A program made the position numbers and the translations under genes. A stretch of 64,000 nt of DNA, taken from positions 124,001 through 188,000 of the forward strand of contig CP064963.1 of assembly GCA_016699165.1 (NCBI GenBank). The letters run 5' to 3'. The notes under the pieces are model-generated. The model was not told the DNA's origin and made no database searches. It saw only the letters and a program-made list of their open reading frames with translations. The DNA is from Candidatus Melainabacteria bacterium (lineage in GTDB: Bacteria > Cyanobacteriota > Vampirovibrionia > Obscuribacterales > Obscuribacteraceae). This document shows positions 43,316-52,053 of this stretch, piece after piece. Within the stretch, counting starts at the first letter, position 1. The number at the start of each line of letters is the position of its first letter.

Positions 43316-43342
43316 GGAAACCACTTATCTAGAGCTGACTCA

Positions 43343-44095
43343 ATGAAAGACGCAATCAACCTAGTTTTATTTATTGGAATTATTTTCTTAATCTATAAGC
43401 TCATAAGTAACACTGTGAGAGCTTATTTGCGCAAAGAAATAATATTAGAAGACAATAGAGGTCTGCTCTATAAAGACGGCAAGTTCGCCAAACTACTAGA
43501 ACCTGGTGCGCATTGGATAAACCCTTCTAAACAAACTTTGACTAGAGTCGACATTCGTCCGCGAGCGCTTCAAATACCCGGGCAGGAAATTTTGTGCAAA
43601 GACAATGTTGGTATCAAAATCAGTGTCACAGGCAGAATAAAACTAGTCGACCCGCACCTTGCCTGTCACTCTGATGCAGACTGGTATTTGACCTGTTATA
43701 CCAGAATCCAGATTGAAGTGCGCGAAGTAACTGGCAGCATGACTTTGGAAGAACTGCTTACCCAGCGAGACAAAATAAGTCCTCAGGTACTTGAGCGCAG
43801 CGCACCTAAGTGCAAAGAATTAGGAGCAGAATTGTTAGAACTAAATATTCGCGACATCATGCTTCCAGGTGAATTGAAGCTCGCTTACACTCAAGTATTA
43901 AAAGCGCGAAAAGAAGGCGAAGCCCTTTTGGAGAAAGCGCGCGGCGAAAGCGCTGCGCTGCGCAATCTGGCAAACGCTGCAAAAGTTATGGAAGAAAATC
44001 CAGCACTTTTGCAATTGCGTGCACTACATGCGATGGCAGAATCGAAAGGCGGAACTATTGTTTTGGGACTGCCTGGAGTGACTATGCCCAAATAA
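43343..44095 (+). CDS. SPFH/stomatin-like membrane protein
   Basis: 250 residues. One N-terminal transmembrane helix (about 5-22) is followed by an SPFH/Band-7 domain (about 30-200): VDIRPRALQIPGQEILCKDNVGIKI and LLTQRDKISPQ. A charged coiled segment rich in Ala/Glu follows (KARKEGEALLEKARGE). Such proteins scaffold membrane microdomains and control proteases. No NfeD partner is adjacent. ATG 43343 was chosen; a TTG at 43313 adds unlike sequence. Confidence 0.85.
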   Translation: MKDAINLVLFIGIIFLIYKLISNTVRAYLRKEIILEDNRGLLYKDGKFAKLLEPGAHWINPSKQTLTRVDIRPRALQIPGQEILCKDNVGIKISVTGRIKLVDPHLACHSDADWYLTCYTRIQIEVREVTGSMTLEELLTQRDKISPQVLERSAPKCKELGAELLELNIRDIMLPGELKLAYTQVLKARKEGEALLEKARGESAALRNLANAAKVMEENPALLQLRALHAMAESKGGTIVLGLPGVTMPK

Positions 44096-44681
44096 TTGTT
44101 TTCAGACAATTAGTGAATTCAAAAAAATATTTGTCGTATTGAATTTGCGAATGCGCCTGAAAGTAAAGCTCTTCTAAATGACACTGATCTGACAATCGGT
44201 TGCGATCAAACATCAAACCATAATAGTAATTCTGCGGTGTGAGTTGAATGTTGTGAAACCAGCCTTTCACTGATAAAACTCTGCGTCCATTGATACTTAA
44301 AGTCTCTAATCTTTCTAGAAAAAATCTGGGACCTTCTAGTCCTTTCTTATCGTTTGTGATTTGGTTATTTCCGATATCACCAAAAACGAAGTACAAGTTG
44401 TCTAAAAGTTCTTTTTGTTTTTCGAAGACTGCTCCACTAGTGTCGTCTGCAAAGAATACTTGAGATGGCTGATTGATCAATTTGCGAAATGATTTTGCAT
44501 CATCTACGTAAAGAGCTTTTCCTCTATATAAAAATCCGATTTCGATCTGTTCATCTTCGACTGGCGAATAACACAACAGCCAACTAGCTGCCATATCGCC
44601 ATAACGTTCCTTAGAAATAATGAAATTCTCGGGAATGTTTATGGATTGAATTGAACCGATTGCAGTCTTAGTTTTCACCAA
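44082..44681 (-). CDS. hypothetical protein, possible partner of the split peptidase
   Basis: 199 residues, no signal peptide or membrane helix, beta-rich with many aromatics (LTPQNYYYGLMFDRN; YDKYFFEFTN). No family recognised. It starts 11 bases after the peptidase C-terminal frame (TTG at 44681 or GTG at 44678), so it is in the same operon. Size and position would fit an immunity or inhibitor partner, which is inference. Its 3' end overlaps the SPFH gene by 14 bases. Confidence 0.6.
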   Translation of the reverse strand: MVKTKTAIGSIQSINIPENFIISKERYGDMAASWLLCYSPVEDEQIEIGFLYRGKALYVDDAKSFRKLINQPSQVFFADDTSGAVFEKQKELLDNLYFVFGDIGNNQITNDKKGLEGPRFFLERLETLSINGRRVLSVKGWFHNIQLTPQNYYYGLMFDRNRLSDQCHLEELYFQAHSQIQYDKYFFEFTNCLKTIIWA

Positions 44682-44692
44682 AATAGTATAAG

Positions 44693-45472
44693 TTATCTCA
44701 GTCTGTAACGTTCAAGATAGTCAGTAAGCGAAGGTTCATCTCCACTCTTAGTAACAAGCCAGGTTTTATAAGCTTTCTGAAAGTCGGCGTTTGCACGTTG
44801 AAGGGCTGTACGTTCCTGCACCAATTCAGTTAATTCTTTTTGCAAATCAGGTTGTATTTTAAGCTCTTTTTGCAAAGCTTCGATTTTATTCTTAATCTCC
44901 TGGTCACGGTCTTGTTGCAATTGGTTGATTCTCTTTTGATATGCCTGGGGATCTTCGTTGGGGTTTCTGCCTGTTCCAGGTCCATCAGGAGTCCATACAG
45001 TAGGTTTGCCAAAACCGGGATCTCCAGGACGCGCTGGATTGGGTCCTTCTGGTCTAAACTTGGTATTGCCCCATCTTTCGGCATTAGTAGCTAGCATCAG
45101 GGCGTCGGACGAAATTACCTGGTCTTTATCGGTTCCCCAGTTGTTATCCATGATCAACTGGCCATCGTCTCCCATACGAATATTGACTGAGTGTAGTCCA
45201 TGCCCTGACATACCTCCTCCTGGAAGGAATGGAGCATTTACTCTTATCTCACCAACTCCACCTCTTGTTTGAAGGTCTCGAAGACCAGCTTTCAATTGGT
45301 CCGCGTTTTCAAAAACAAAAAACTGTTTCTGTATTTCGGGTGGAAGATTTTGAAGTTCACCCGCCATGCTTTTGTGAATAAATAAACTGCGCTCGGGAAG
45401 ACCTAAAGCATTTGATAAACGAGCTTTGTCGACTAATGTCATAACAGGACTGCCATCTACGAATTTGGTCAA
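44693..45472 (-). CDS. C-terminal frame of split papain-like protein
   Basis: 259 residues counted from a TTG at 45472, but the frame stays open upstream to about 45665, and that extension reads protein-like (KGEAENSPKKYVYLASG). It has the probable catalytic His94 in GLHSVNIRM and an Asn/Asp in LIMDNNWG, the order seen in papain-like cysteine peptidases. The nucleophile Cys lies in the upstream frame. The C-terminal third is a charged coiled coil (about 170-235). Probably expressed only as the end of one ~610-residue protein. Confidence 0.7.
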   Translation of the reverse strand: MTKFVDGSPVMTLVDKARLSNALGLPERSLFIHKSMAGELQNLPPEIQKQFFVFENADQLKAGLRDLQTRGGVGEIRVNAPFLPGGGMSGHGLHSVNIRMGDDGQLIMDNNWGTDKDQVISSDALMLATNAERWGNTKFRPEGPNPARPGDPGFGKPTVWTPDGPGTGRNPNEDPQAYQKRINQLQQDRDQEIKNKIEALQKELKIQPDLQKELTELVQERTALQRANADFQKAYKTWLVTKSGDEPSLTDYLERYRLR

Positions 45473-46524
45473 ATTAGATCCATTACGTTCGAAAAGACCT
45501 TCACCTGTATCGCTTCGGCCTCTGAATTGTCCGCCCTGAATGTCGTTTGCACCTGATGCGAGATAGACATATTTTTTGGGAGAGTTTTCGGCTTCGCCTT
45601 TTTTGTCGCCACCAACTGTCCAAATAAAGCATCCATGGTATGTCCAGCCATCCCGCGAACATCTCTACCACCGAAGTTTGCAGGGTTCATTCTCGACTCT
45701 GCGTCTGGGGTCAAACTTCTTGAATCAACTTCAACGATTCGAGGTTTTCCAGTTTTAGGGTCAATTTCACTTAGTTGAGCGAAACCATTATTGACCACGC
45801 CAGCAAGCATTTCTGCCATGCGAGCCGGATCTTTACTCATTAGAGCTTGTTTTTGAATTGACTGTAAGGCACAGGTCATGTGTGCACCCTGATTGCCGTA
45901 TTTTTCAGGGTCAGACATTCTCTGCGCCAGGTCTACGACCATGTTTTGACGCATTTGTGGGCTCATTCGATTAAGCGCTGATGCTGTATCTGGATTGAGT
46001 ATGGAGTCCATGGCTCGTGCCATTCTAGCCATTTGCTGCTCGGGCGTTCCGTCTAAAAGTGGTTTGCCGTCAGGTCCAAGCTTACCGGCCTGAGCTTGCA
46101 ACCGCTCAAAGGTTGTTTTCGTTATTTCTGCAGCTCTTCGCTCAGCATCAGCTGGGGACATGCCCGAGCGAGTCAATGCTAAAGCCAGAGACCTATTGTA
46201 GTCGCCTTTTGCATCACCGACGGGCTCTACAGGTTTGCCTTCAATGACATCTTTCATCCGCCCTGTTGCATCTTCTTTTGGAACTGAATCAGCAACTCTG
46301 TCTCCTGGCTGATTTACTGTTCCTGCTCTTCTTGCATCAGTCATTGGTGCAAAAGCATCAGACATAGAAAGAAATGCAGGTTCGGGCTTTACTGCGGTTA
46401 AAGGAGTGCGTGTGGAGTCGTAAGCAGCTGTATGAAGGTTATCTGGAACATTCCCGACCTGTGTATCACTAGCTGCACCCTCTGGTGCATCTGTTTCTGC
46501 TTGTTGAGCACCACTCTGCGTCAC
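45469..46524 (-). CDS. N-terminal frame of split papain-like cysteine-peptidase-like protein
   Basis: 351 residues to its stop. An unstructured Pro/Ala-rich head (1-85), a helical part (105-205), then AHMTCALQSIQKQ with Cys218 as likely nucleophile, and FGGRDVRGMAGHTMDALFG. The last ~42 residues after Lys309 look unlike the rest and replace the natural continuation found in the -1 frame. The His and Asn of the active site are encoded in the following frame. No signal peptide. Read with the next frame it forms a 610-residue product. A mutation or assembly error is the other explanation. Confidence 0.7.
   Translation of the reverse strand: MTQSGAQQAETDAPEGAASDTQVGNVPDNLHTAAYDSTRTPLTAVKPEPAFLSMSDAFAPMTDARRAGTVNQPGDRVADSVPKEDATGRMKDVIEGKPVEPVGDAKGDYNRSLALALTRSGMSPADAERRAAEITKTTFERLQAQAGKLGPDGKPLLDGTPEQQMARMARAMDSILNPDTASALNRMSPQMRQNMVVDLAQRMSDPEKYGNQGAHMTCALQSIQKQALMSKDPARMAEMLAGVVNNGFAQLSEIDPKTGKPRIVEVDSRSLTPDAESRMNPANFGGRDVRGMAGHTMDALFGQLVATKKAKPKTLPKNMSISHQVQTTFRADNSEAEAIQVKVFSNVMDLI
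45598..45604 (-). other. A-AAA-AAG slippery heptamer, candidate -1 frameshift site
   Basis: Codons 307-309 of the upstream frame read ACA AAA AAG, so the heptamer A-AAA-AAG lies in exact zero frame (X-XXY-YYZ). This is the slippery sequence known from E. coli dnaX. A -1 slip continues as KK-GEAENSPKK into the downstream frame without a stop. A short GGC-GAA-GCC hairpin follows at once; no strong stem was seen. The run of six As is also a place for a one-base loss. Confidence 0.5.
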
Positions 46525-46647
46525 TTGAACCCGCTTTTAGGCATAGAAAGTTAGTAAGGATGAACAGAAACAATTTGTAGATTTTAGTATTTTTCCCATT
46601 GCATGTCAAGGGGCGGTGTGGTTGGCACTTTATTTATCATTTGATCT

Positions 46648-46670
46648 AGGCTTTGCCTATTAAGCCTTTT
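46648..46670 (+). terminator. terminator-like hairpin in the leader of the 46764 gene
   Basis: AGGCTT (46648-46653) pairs with AAGCCT (46662-46667), followed by Ts. It lies in the plus sense, about 95 bases upstream of the next plus gene, with no plus gene before it. It could attenuate that gene or stop antisense transcripts. The T-run is short. Confidence 0.3.
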
Positions 46671-46763
46671 CTTCGATGCATTTAGGAGCGGAACCAACTG
46701 CAATTAATCTGAAAATAGCGCTGAGCTCAACCGTGCTAACATTTTAGGAATTGTGGAGAGCAC

Positions 46764-47537
46764 ATGAATAAAACTGTTTCGCCTACATTGAAAGCGCTAT
46801 TAGAAGGTTTTATAGACTATGCAGGGCTGTATCCTCCGGCAAGTGTTCATCTTGATACCGCGCTTGCAAATTATGTTACCTACAAAAATAGTCAATATGC
46901 CTGGATGCTTCGTTGGTTTGTCATAAATGCAAAAGACTTAGAGGCAGTTCCGGCAGATTTTGACGGTTGTCTTTCAGTTTTGGCAAACGAAAATAACGAC
47001 CGAGCGGCGACAATAGAAGCAAGTGGTGTGGTGAGTGCAAACAAGCCGACTTATTGCGAAGTGGCACTTACTGATCTTGAAAAACTAGAGCAAGTAAAAG
47101 AACTAAATAGTTTTGCCAAGATCCGCATGGGCGGCATTAAACCCGAAGCTATACCAAGTACAAAAAGCGTTGCCCAGTTTATTTTAAAATGTGCCGAGCT
47201 TAAGTTACCATTTAAAGCCACAGCCGGATTACATCATCCAATTAGAGCAGAGCAGGCGCTAACATACGACCATGATGCACCACGGGCGGTGATGCATGGT
47301 TTTATCAATGTACTTATGGCCGCTGCCTTTGCCTATTATGGAGACAAAGATATTGAGCCGATTTTAAACGAAACAGACGCTTCTAATTTTAAGTTCGATG
47401 ATGATAAAGCTTGCTATAAAGAGCGTTGTCTTTCTATAAACCAAATAATTGAAGCAAGACAAAAGTTCGTTCATTCAGTTGGCTCTTGTTCATTTGATGA
47501 GCCAGTACATGATCTAAAAAAATTAGGTTGGCTGTAA
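46764..47537 (+). CDS. conserved-looking hypothetical protein
   Basis: 257 residues, soluble, no signal peptide. Short conserved-looking motifs stand out: YAGLYPPA near the start, KIRMGG (about 122), LPFKATAGLHHPIR (about 150) and HGFINVLMAAAFAY (about 175). The alternating strands and helices suggest an alpha/beta barrel, and the paired His could bind metal, but I cannot name the family. Clear GGAGAG before the ATG. Convergent with the histidine kinase gene, 2 bases apart. Confidence 0.65.
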   Translation: MNKTVSPTLKALLEGFIDYAGLYPPASVHLDTALANYVTYKNSQYAWMLRWFVINAKDLEAVPADFDGCLSVLANENNDRAATIEASGVVSANKPTYCEVALTDLEKLEQVKELNSFAKIRMGGIKPEAIPSTKSVAQFILKCAELKLPFKATAGLHHPIRAEQALTYDHDAPRAVMHGFINVLMAAAFAYYGDKDIEPILNETDASNFKFDDDKACYKERCLSINQIIEARQKFVHSVGSCSFDEPVHDLKKLGWL

Positions 47538-47539
47538 AA

Positions 47540-48724
47540 TCAGATTGTGGTAGGTAATTTTATAGTGAACTTGCTGCCTTCGCCTACTTTACTTTGACAG
47601 GTTAAAGTGGCATGGTGAGCGTCAAGTAGAAGTTTGCTAAAAAACAGACCTACTCCGCTTGATTTTAAATTGTCAGGTATTTTGCTTGCGAGCGCATTTT
47701 GATTGAAGAGCCTGGATATTTCGTCTTCGCTCATTCCCGAGCCTTGATCGATTACTGAAATAGTTATGCCATCATTGTCTTTTTTTACAGAAACCACTAT
47801 GGTATCGCCCTTAGTGCTCATGTTGATAGCGTTTTGTAATAAATTGTGCAACGAATGCCTTATGGCTGCAGGCACTCCTTTGGTTAGAGGCAAGTCGGAC
47901 TCAATTTCTGTTTTGATTTCCACGCCTGAAACTGAGGCAGCTAGTGAATTTAAAAATATCACTAGTTCAATGATTTTCTCAATATCTAGATTTACAGCGT
48001 TATTGGAGTTTATTACAAAATCGGCCCGGAAAATTTCAAGCAATGAAGTCGCTAGCTCTAAGTGGTGCTTATTGCTGGCTCTCATTTTTGCAATTGCATC
48101 CATAGCCGCTGATTCAAATTTTTTGCCGTTTTCACCAAGCTTGCTTAGATAATTGAAAATCATTTCTTCGCCAGCAAGATGATTTTTTATGTCGTGAGCT
48201 ATTACAGATGCAAGCGCGTCGCGTTGTTGTTGCAGACGCTTACGCTCGCTTATATCGCAATATGTAGCAACTACTCCAAGCAAATTATTTTGCTTGTCCA
48301 GTACAGGCGAGGCATGCGCTCTCAGCCAGAAACCACCATCTGCTATTGTATCTCCACTGAGAAAACCTTCTTTTTCGCAAGGTTCTTTTTGAGTTAAAGC
48401 GTGGAAGTATGGTTCATCTGTGGCTTTAAATGGCTCGCCGCCTTTATTTTTAAAAGAAAGGAATTTCTCGCGAATGGCGGATTTATCCAAACCAGACAAA
48501 TCCATTCCAACAAGTTTTGCTGCCGCTTGATTGGCTAGAATCACATTTTCTTTGCAATCATAGACCACCAACCCATCAGCGATGCTGTCTAAAATTGTAG
48601 TCAAAAATTCGGCGTGATGTGCACGTGCTTCTTCTGATTCGACCAGAGTATTGACGTAATCCTGGGTCAACTGCTCCAATTCGGCACGCAGTTGAAACAG
48701 GTCTTTAGCTTGATCCTTATTCAA
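47540..48724 (-). CDS. soluble PAS-domain sensor histidine kinase
   Basis: 394 residues. N-terminal coiled coil (1-35), a PAS/PAC pair (about 40-165; AAAKLVGMDLSGLDKS and VVATYCDISERKRLQ), an H-box VIAHDIKNHLAG with the phospho-accepting His near 180, and an HATPase_c domain (about 270-394) with an N-box, DQGSGM and SGVGLFFSKLL. No transmembrane segment, so it senses a cytoplasmic signal. No response regulator is adjacent. 3 bases downstream of the FmdB-like gene, so perhaps cotranscribed. Confidence 0.9.
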   Translation of the reverse strand: MNKDQAKDLFQLRAELEQLTQDYVNTLVESEEARAHHAEFLTTILDSIADGLVVYDCKENVILANQAAAKLVGMDLSGLDKSAIREKFLSFKNKGGEPFKATDEPYFHALTQKEPCEKEGFLSGDTIADGGFWLRAHASPVLDKQNNLLGVVATYCDISERKRLQQQRDALASVIAHDIKNHLAGEEMIFNYLSKLGENGKKFESAAMDAIAKMRASNKHHLELATSLLEIFRADFVINSNNAVNLDIEKIIELVIFLNSLAASVSGVEIKTEIESDLPLTKGVPAAIRHSLHNLLQNAINMSTKGDTIVVSVKKDNDGITISVIDQGSGMSEDEISRLFNQNALASKIPDNLKSSGVGLFFSKLLLDAHHATLTCQSKVGEGSKFTIKLPTTI

Positions 48725-48727
48725 AAC

Positions 48728-48952
48728 TTAGTGACAGCCGCCGCCGCAGCAATGTCCGCCGCTTGGCTTGGGAGCTGCTTTGACTTTGTCTTTGGCAGAT
48801 GATTTAGAGCCAGTGGCAATGTTTACAGTGAAAATGCGGCTCACTTCGCCGCTACCACAATGGGCACATGCTGGCTGTGTATCGTCTTTCATAGAGCGTT
48901 CGATTTCAAATGTCTCGCGGCAACTCTGGCAGCGATAATCGTAAGATGGCAT
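48728..48952 (-). CDS. FmdB-family zinc ribbon protein
   Basis: 74 residues. The N-terminal zinc ribbon has CQSC (8-11) and CAHC (29-32) with the family start MPSYDYRC. A basic linker leads to a Cys/His/Gly-rich tail (GGHCCGGGCH) that may bind metal. FmdB-like proteins are putative regulators. The gene starts 1 base after rseP stops, suggesting coupling. Confidence 0.85.
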   Translation of the reverse strand: MPSYDYRCQSCRETFEIERSMKDDTQPACAHCGSGEVSRIFTVNIATGSKSSAKDKVKAAPKPSGGHCCGGGCH

Positions 48953-48953
48953 G

Positions 48954-50297
48954 TTATTTTTGCTCCGGTGCAGCAGGAGTTACTTTTTGTTCTTGATGAG
49001 TATCCTTGTCTTTCTTTCGGATGTCAAGCTTGCCCTGGACGAGCGCCGTTACGTCATTTACCATGATTACAGCCATCAAAACAAGCAGACTCATAAAGCC
49101 CCAGCGCACTATTTCGCCATGCGCTTTTTCGCCAACTGGTTTTCTGAAAATGGCTTCGTAAGCCATGAATGCCAAATGTCCACCATCAAGTGCTGGCCAG
49201 GGCAACAAGTTTAAAATGGCAAGGTCCATACTAATCAAGATTGTGAAAGTGAAAAGCTGGTTCCAGTCTTGCTGAGCGATATCTTTGCCGATATAAATAA
49301 CGGCAAGAATTCCATGCACGTCTTGTATGCCAGGCTCTCCAGCCACTGGTGGCTTGCCTAGGTGCAATATCTGATTCATGATGCCGACAGGCAATTTGCA
49401 CAGTGCATCAACCATCATGCGAGTGAGGTCAGCCACTTTCTGATAGGCAATGATTAAAACTTCTAAAAAGGGACGATTCACACGCTCATAGCGAGCAGCT
49501 TTGGTATCGAGTGCCATACCCACTTTGCCATCGGCATTGGGTGTCATCGAGATGTCCATCGGCTTTTTATCGCGTTCGATTTGAACAACGACAGGTGTGT
49601 TTTTGTGCGAAGTGAAATAAGTAATTATTTCGTCAGACGATTTGACTGGCTGTTTATCCAGGCTAACGATGCGATCGCCTTTTTTGATACCAGCATTAAG
49701 TGCAATAGGGTTTGACTTGAATGTGCCAGCTGCATAGGTTTCGGGCACGGGCTCGCCGATTACAAGAATCATGGTGACCATGATTAAATAGGCGAAAATT
49801 ATATTGAAACCAACGCCAGCAAAGGCCACAAGCGCTCTTTGCCAGATTGGGAATTTGCGAAACGGTTTTAACTCGACACCATAAGGATTGTCTTTGCTTG
49901 CTGCATGAGGAGCTTCGATTGGAATCTCGGCGTCGGTTGTTACTATATGTGGCTCACTTGGCGCAGCGGTGGCTTCTTTGCTTAGCGCTTCGCCCTCGAT
50001 CATGCCGGAGGCAGGCAGAACCGCAACTCCATAAGCTTCCATGTCCTGGCGCGATTCGTCGCCTAATTCTGGAATGGCAACATATCCGCCAAGCAGACAG
50101 GCATGAATGCGAAATTCAGTTTCAAAAGCTTTCCCTACAGTTATATAGGGTCCAAATGGAAGTCCAAATCCAAACACAGGAGTTTGAAAGCCGAAGAAGC
50201 GCGCCACCAGAAAGTGACCGCATTCGTGCACGATGATGAGGCTACTTAAAATAGCCAACATCAAAAGGACAGACAGAACTTGAGTGAGAAATTCCAT
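48954..50297 (-). CDS. rseP: site-2 membrane metalloprotease RseP
   Basis: Intramembrane zinc protease of family M50B that releases membrane-anchored regulators. HECGH (24-28) in the first helix is the zinc site; the third ligand is the Asp in PALDGGH (about 380). A PDZ domain (about 190-265; GIKKGDRIVSLDKQP) lies between. The 447 residues include an acidic/Ala-rich loop (about 80-140) before the PDZ, longer than usual. Sits between the SpoIID and FmdB genes. Confidence 0.92.
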   Translation of the reverse strand: MEFLTQVLSVLLMLAILSSLIIVHECGHFLVARFFGFQTPVFGFGLPFGPYITVGKAFETEFRIHACLLGGYVAIPELGDESRQDMEAYGVAVLPASGMIEGEALSKEATAAPSEPHIVTTDAEIPIEAPHAASKDNPYGVELKPFRKFPIWQRALVAFAGVGFNIIFAYLIMVTMILVIGEPVPETYAAGTFKSNPIALNAGIKKGDRIVSLDKQPVKSSDEIITYFTSHKNTPVVVQIERDKKPMDISMTPNADGKVGMALDTKAARYERVNRPFLEVLIIAYQKVADLTRMMVDALCKLPVGIMNQILHLGKPPVAGEPGIQDVHGILAVIYIGKDIAQQDWNQLFTFTILISMDLAILNLLPWPALDGGHLAFMAYEAIFRKPVGEKAHGEIVRWGFMSLLVLMAVIMVNDVTALVQGKLDIRKKDKDTHQEQKVTPAAPEQK

Positions 50298-50307
50298 ACA
50301 AAAGATA

Positions 50308-52005
50308 TTATAGAACCGAATTCTTGATTTCGTCGGATTCTAATGCGTTCACAACACGTACATCCCGATAGAAATGGTGCAAAATTTCACCCGCGCCCCA
50401 ACCATGCTCAGCAAGGGATCTTGCGCCCCACTGGGACATTCCCATGCCATGACCAAAGCCTTGACCGGCGAAAACATAGTTTCCTGACTGGCTATCGCAT
50501 ATCACATTAAAATTTGTGCTCGGTAGTTTCAATGCTTTACGAACGGCATCACCCGAGACAAAACAACTCGCGCTATCACCCATAACCATAAGTGTTTTTA
50601 CTCTTTGAGATTGAGTGCGTTCCACAGCCATTACATTTAGAACGCGTCCAACACCAGGACCCAGGCTTGATCCAAGCTGAGTAGACGAAAACGCTAATTT
50701 CCAGGCTGAATGCGGTGATGCTTGGTCATAGTCATGAATGGATTTGAGATAAGTCAATTTCGAATTATTGGGATGGGCTTCTGTATAACCAGCACTTGAG
50801 CTGTGATAGAAAGCCGGCACTACTTTGTTGTTGTGAGTCATCACCAGTCCAGTTGTGTCCTGCACAGCTTTATTTGTGCGCTCTTTTTCTTGCAAAACAC
50901 CGCGATATACTTGGTCTTCTGTACCTGAGCCAAGGTCATATCCGTCTTTTGCATGTTTGTTCAAATTGGCAAGGGCGTAAGAGCGAGCGGCAATGGACTG
51001 AGCTTTTAGTGCTTCAAGTGGCCAAGCGCTTGGCATCTCTGAGGGCAGAACCGACAAAAGATAGTCTTCTAAATTGATTATGTTTATGGCTTGAAACTTG
51101 CCATTTTGAATTCGAACGAAAAGGCTTCCTCTATATGGTCGATTATTCAGTGTGAAAATGCCGTCGTTATCTTTGGCTGGGACAATTAATAATCCTTGAT
51201 CGGCTAAAGCACTGTCGAATTTGCGACTGAATAAAGTGGCGCTTTTCGACTTGGCCCATGGAATAGTCGAATATACAGACTGTTTCATAGCCGGAAGTCT
51301 TGGCGGCGCGAAGGCAATTACTGGTGTGGTGGTGAGCTCTGGACCTGATGCGATTTTGTTTAAATCGGCAAAGCGAGACGGTGCAAAACTAATGGTCGAA
51401 TTGGCAATACTCAAATTCCACTGACTTTGAGCTTTTAGCTGTGCGCAAAGTTCGCCTGTGCGCGCGTCTAAAACGTCCATGCCATCAAGCGACCCCAGTT
51501 GAGCACTGGAAAGACCTTGTGCAAGACTGATTCTTATTGTTTTGCCATTCGATCTGGAAAAAGTGGAAGCTATTTGGGTTGACTGCGTATTTTGAATTGA
51601 TTCTATGGGTTGTGTCGATTCAAAATTCTGGGCGTTTACTTTTGGGGCATGGGATAAATTGAGCACTAAAAGTAGTATCAAACTGCGCCACAAATTTTTG
51701 CTCTTAAAAATAAACGGATCAAAAGCGCCAAGTTTTCTCGTTGTCGAAATAAGTCCAGTACGACCCCAATTCGAAAGATATGCGCTGTTTATATCTTGGA
51801 TATCTTTTAAGGCTGTTGTTCTTTCTGCGTCCATGTAAGCGACAACAGAGGCAATGGCTGCTGCCATCTCGCTTTCGCTAATAGACTTCTGATCAGATGA
51901 TTTCACTATAAAAGATGGCATGTGCCCAGCTTCAGATTGGGCCCCGGACTTAGTCAAAGTGGGGCTATCTTCATTTATTGCTTTATCTACTAAGGCGCCG
52001 GTCAT
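50308..52005 (-). CDS. SpoIID/LytB-domain protein with N-terminal membrane anchor
   Basis: 565 residues. A cytoplasmic N-terminal part (1-100), one short hydrophobic anchor (about 107-120), and an outside SpoIID domain (about 290-550): NLEDYLLSVLPSEMP, ALKAQSIAARSYAL and GHGMGMSQWGA. SpoIID enzymes are lytic transglycosylases of peptidoglycan; homologues occur in non-sporulating cyanobacteria. Residues 45-95 (AAAIASVVAYMDA ... NWGRTG) loosely recall OadG-like sodium-pump gamma proteins, a weak resemblance. Next to rseP. Confidence 0.85.
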   Translation of the reverse strand: MTGALVDKAINEDSPTLTKSGAQSEAGHMPSFIVKSSDQKSISESEMAAAIASVVAYMDAERTTALKDIQDINSAYLSNWGRTGLISTTRKLGAFDPFIFKSKNLWRSLILLLVLNLSHAPKVNAQNFESTQPIESIQNTQSTQIASTFSRSNGKTIRISLAQGLSSAQLGSLDGMDVLDARTGELCAQLKAQSQWNLSIANSTISFAPSRFADLNKIASGPELTTTPVIAFAPPRLPAMKQSVYSTIPWAKSKSATLFSRKFDSALADQGLLIVPAKDNDGIFTLNNRPYRGSLFVRIQNGKFQAINIINLEDYLLSVLPSEMPSAWPLEALKAQSIAARSYALANLNKHAKDGYDLGSGTEDQVYRGVLQEKERTNKAVQDTTGLVMTHNNKVVPAFYHSSSAGYTEAHPNNSKLTYLKSIHDYDQASPHSAWKLAFSSTQLGSSLGPGVGRVLNVMAVERTQSQRVKTLMVMGDSASCFVSGDAVRKALKLPSTNFNVICDSQSGNYVFAGQGFGHGMGMSQWGARSLAEHGWGAGEILHHFYRDVRVVNALESDEIKNSVL

Positions 52006-52053
52006 AACGAAATTATAACCGGCGTCTTACAGTTGACAAGCTTAAATATGCTT

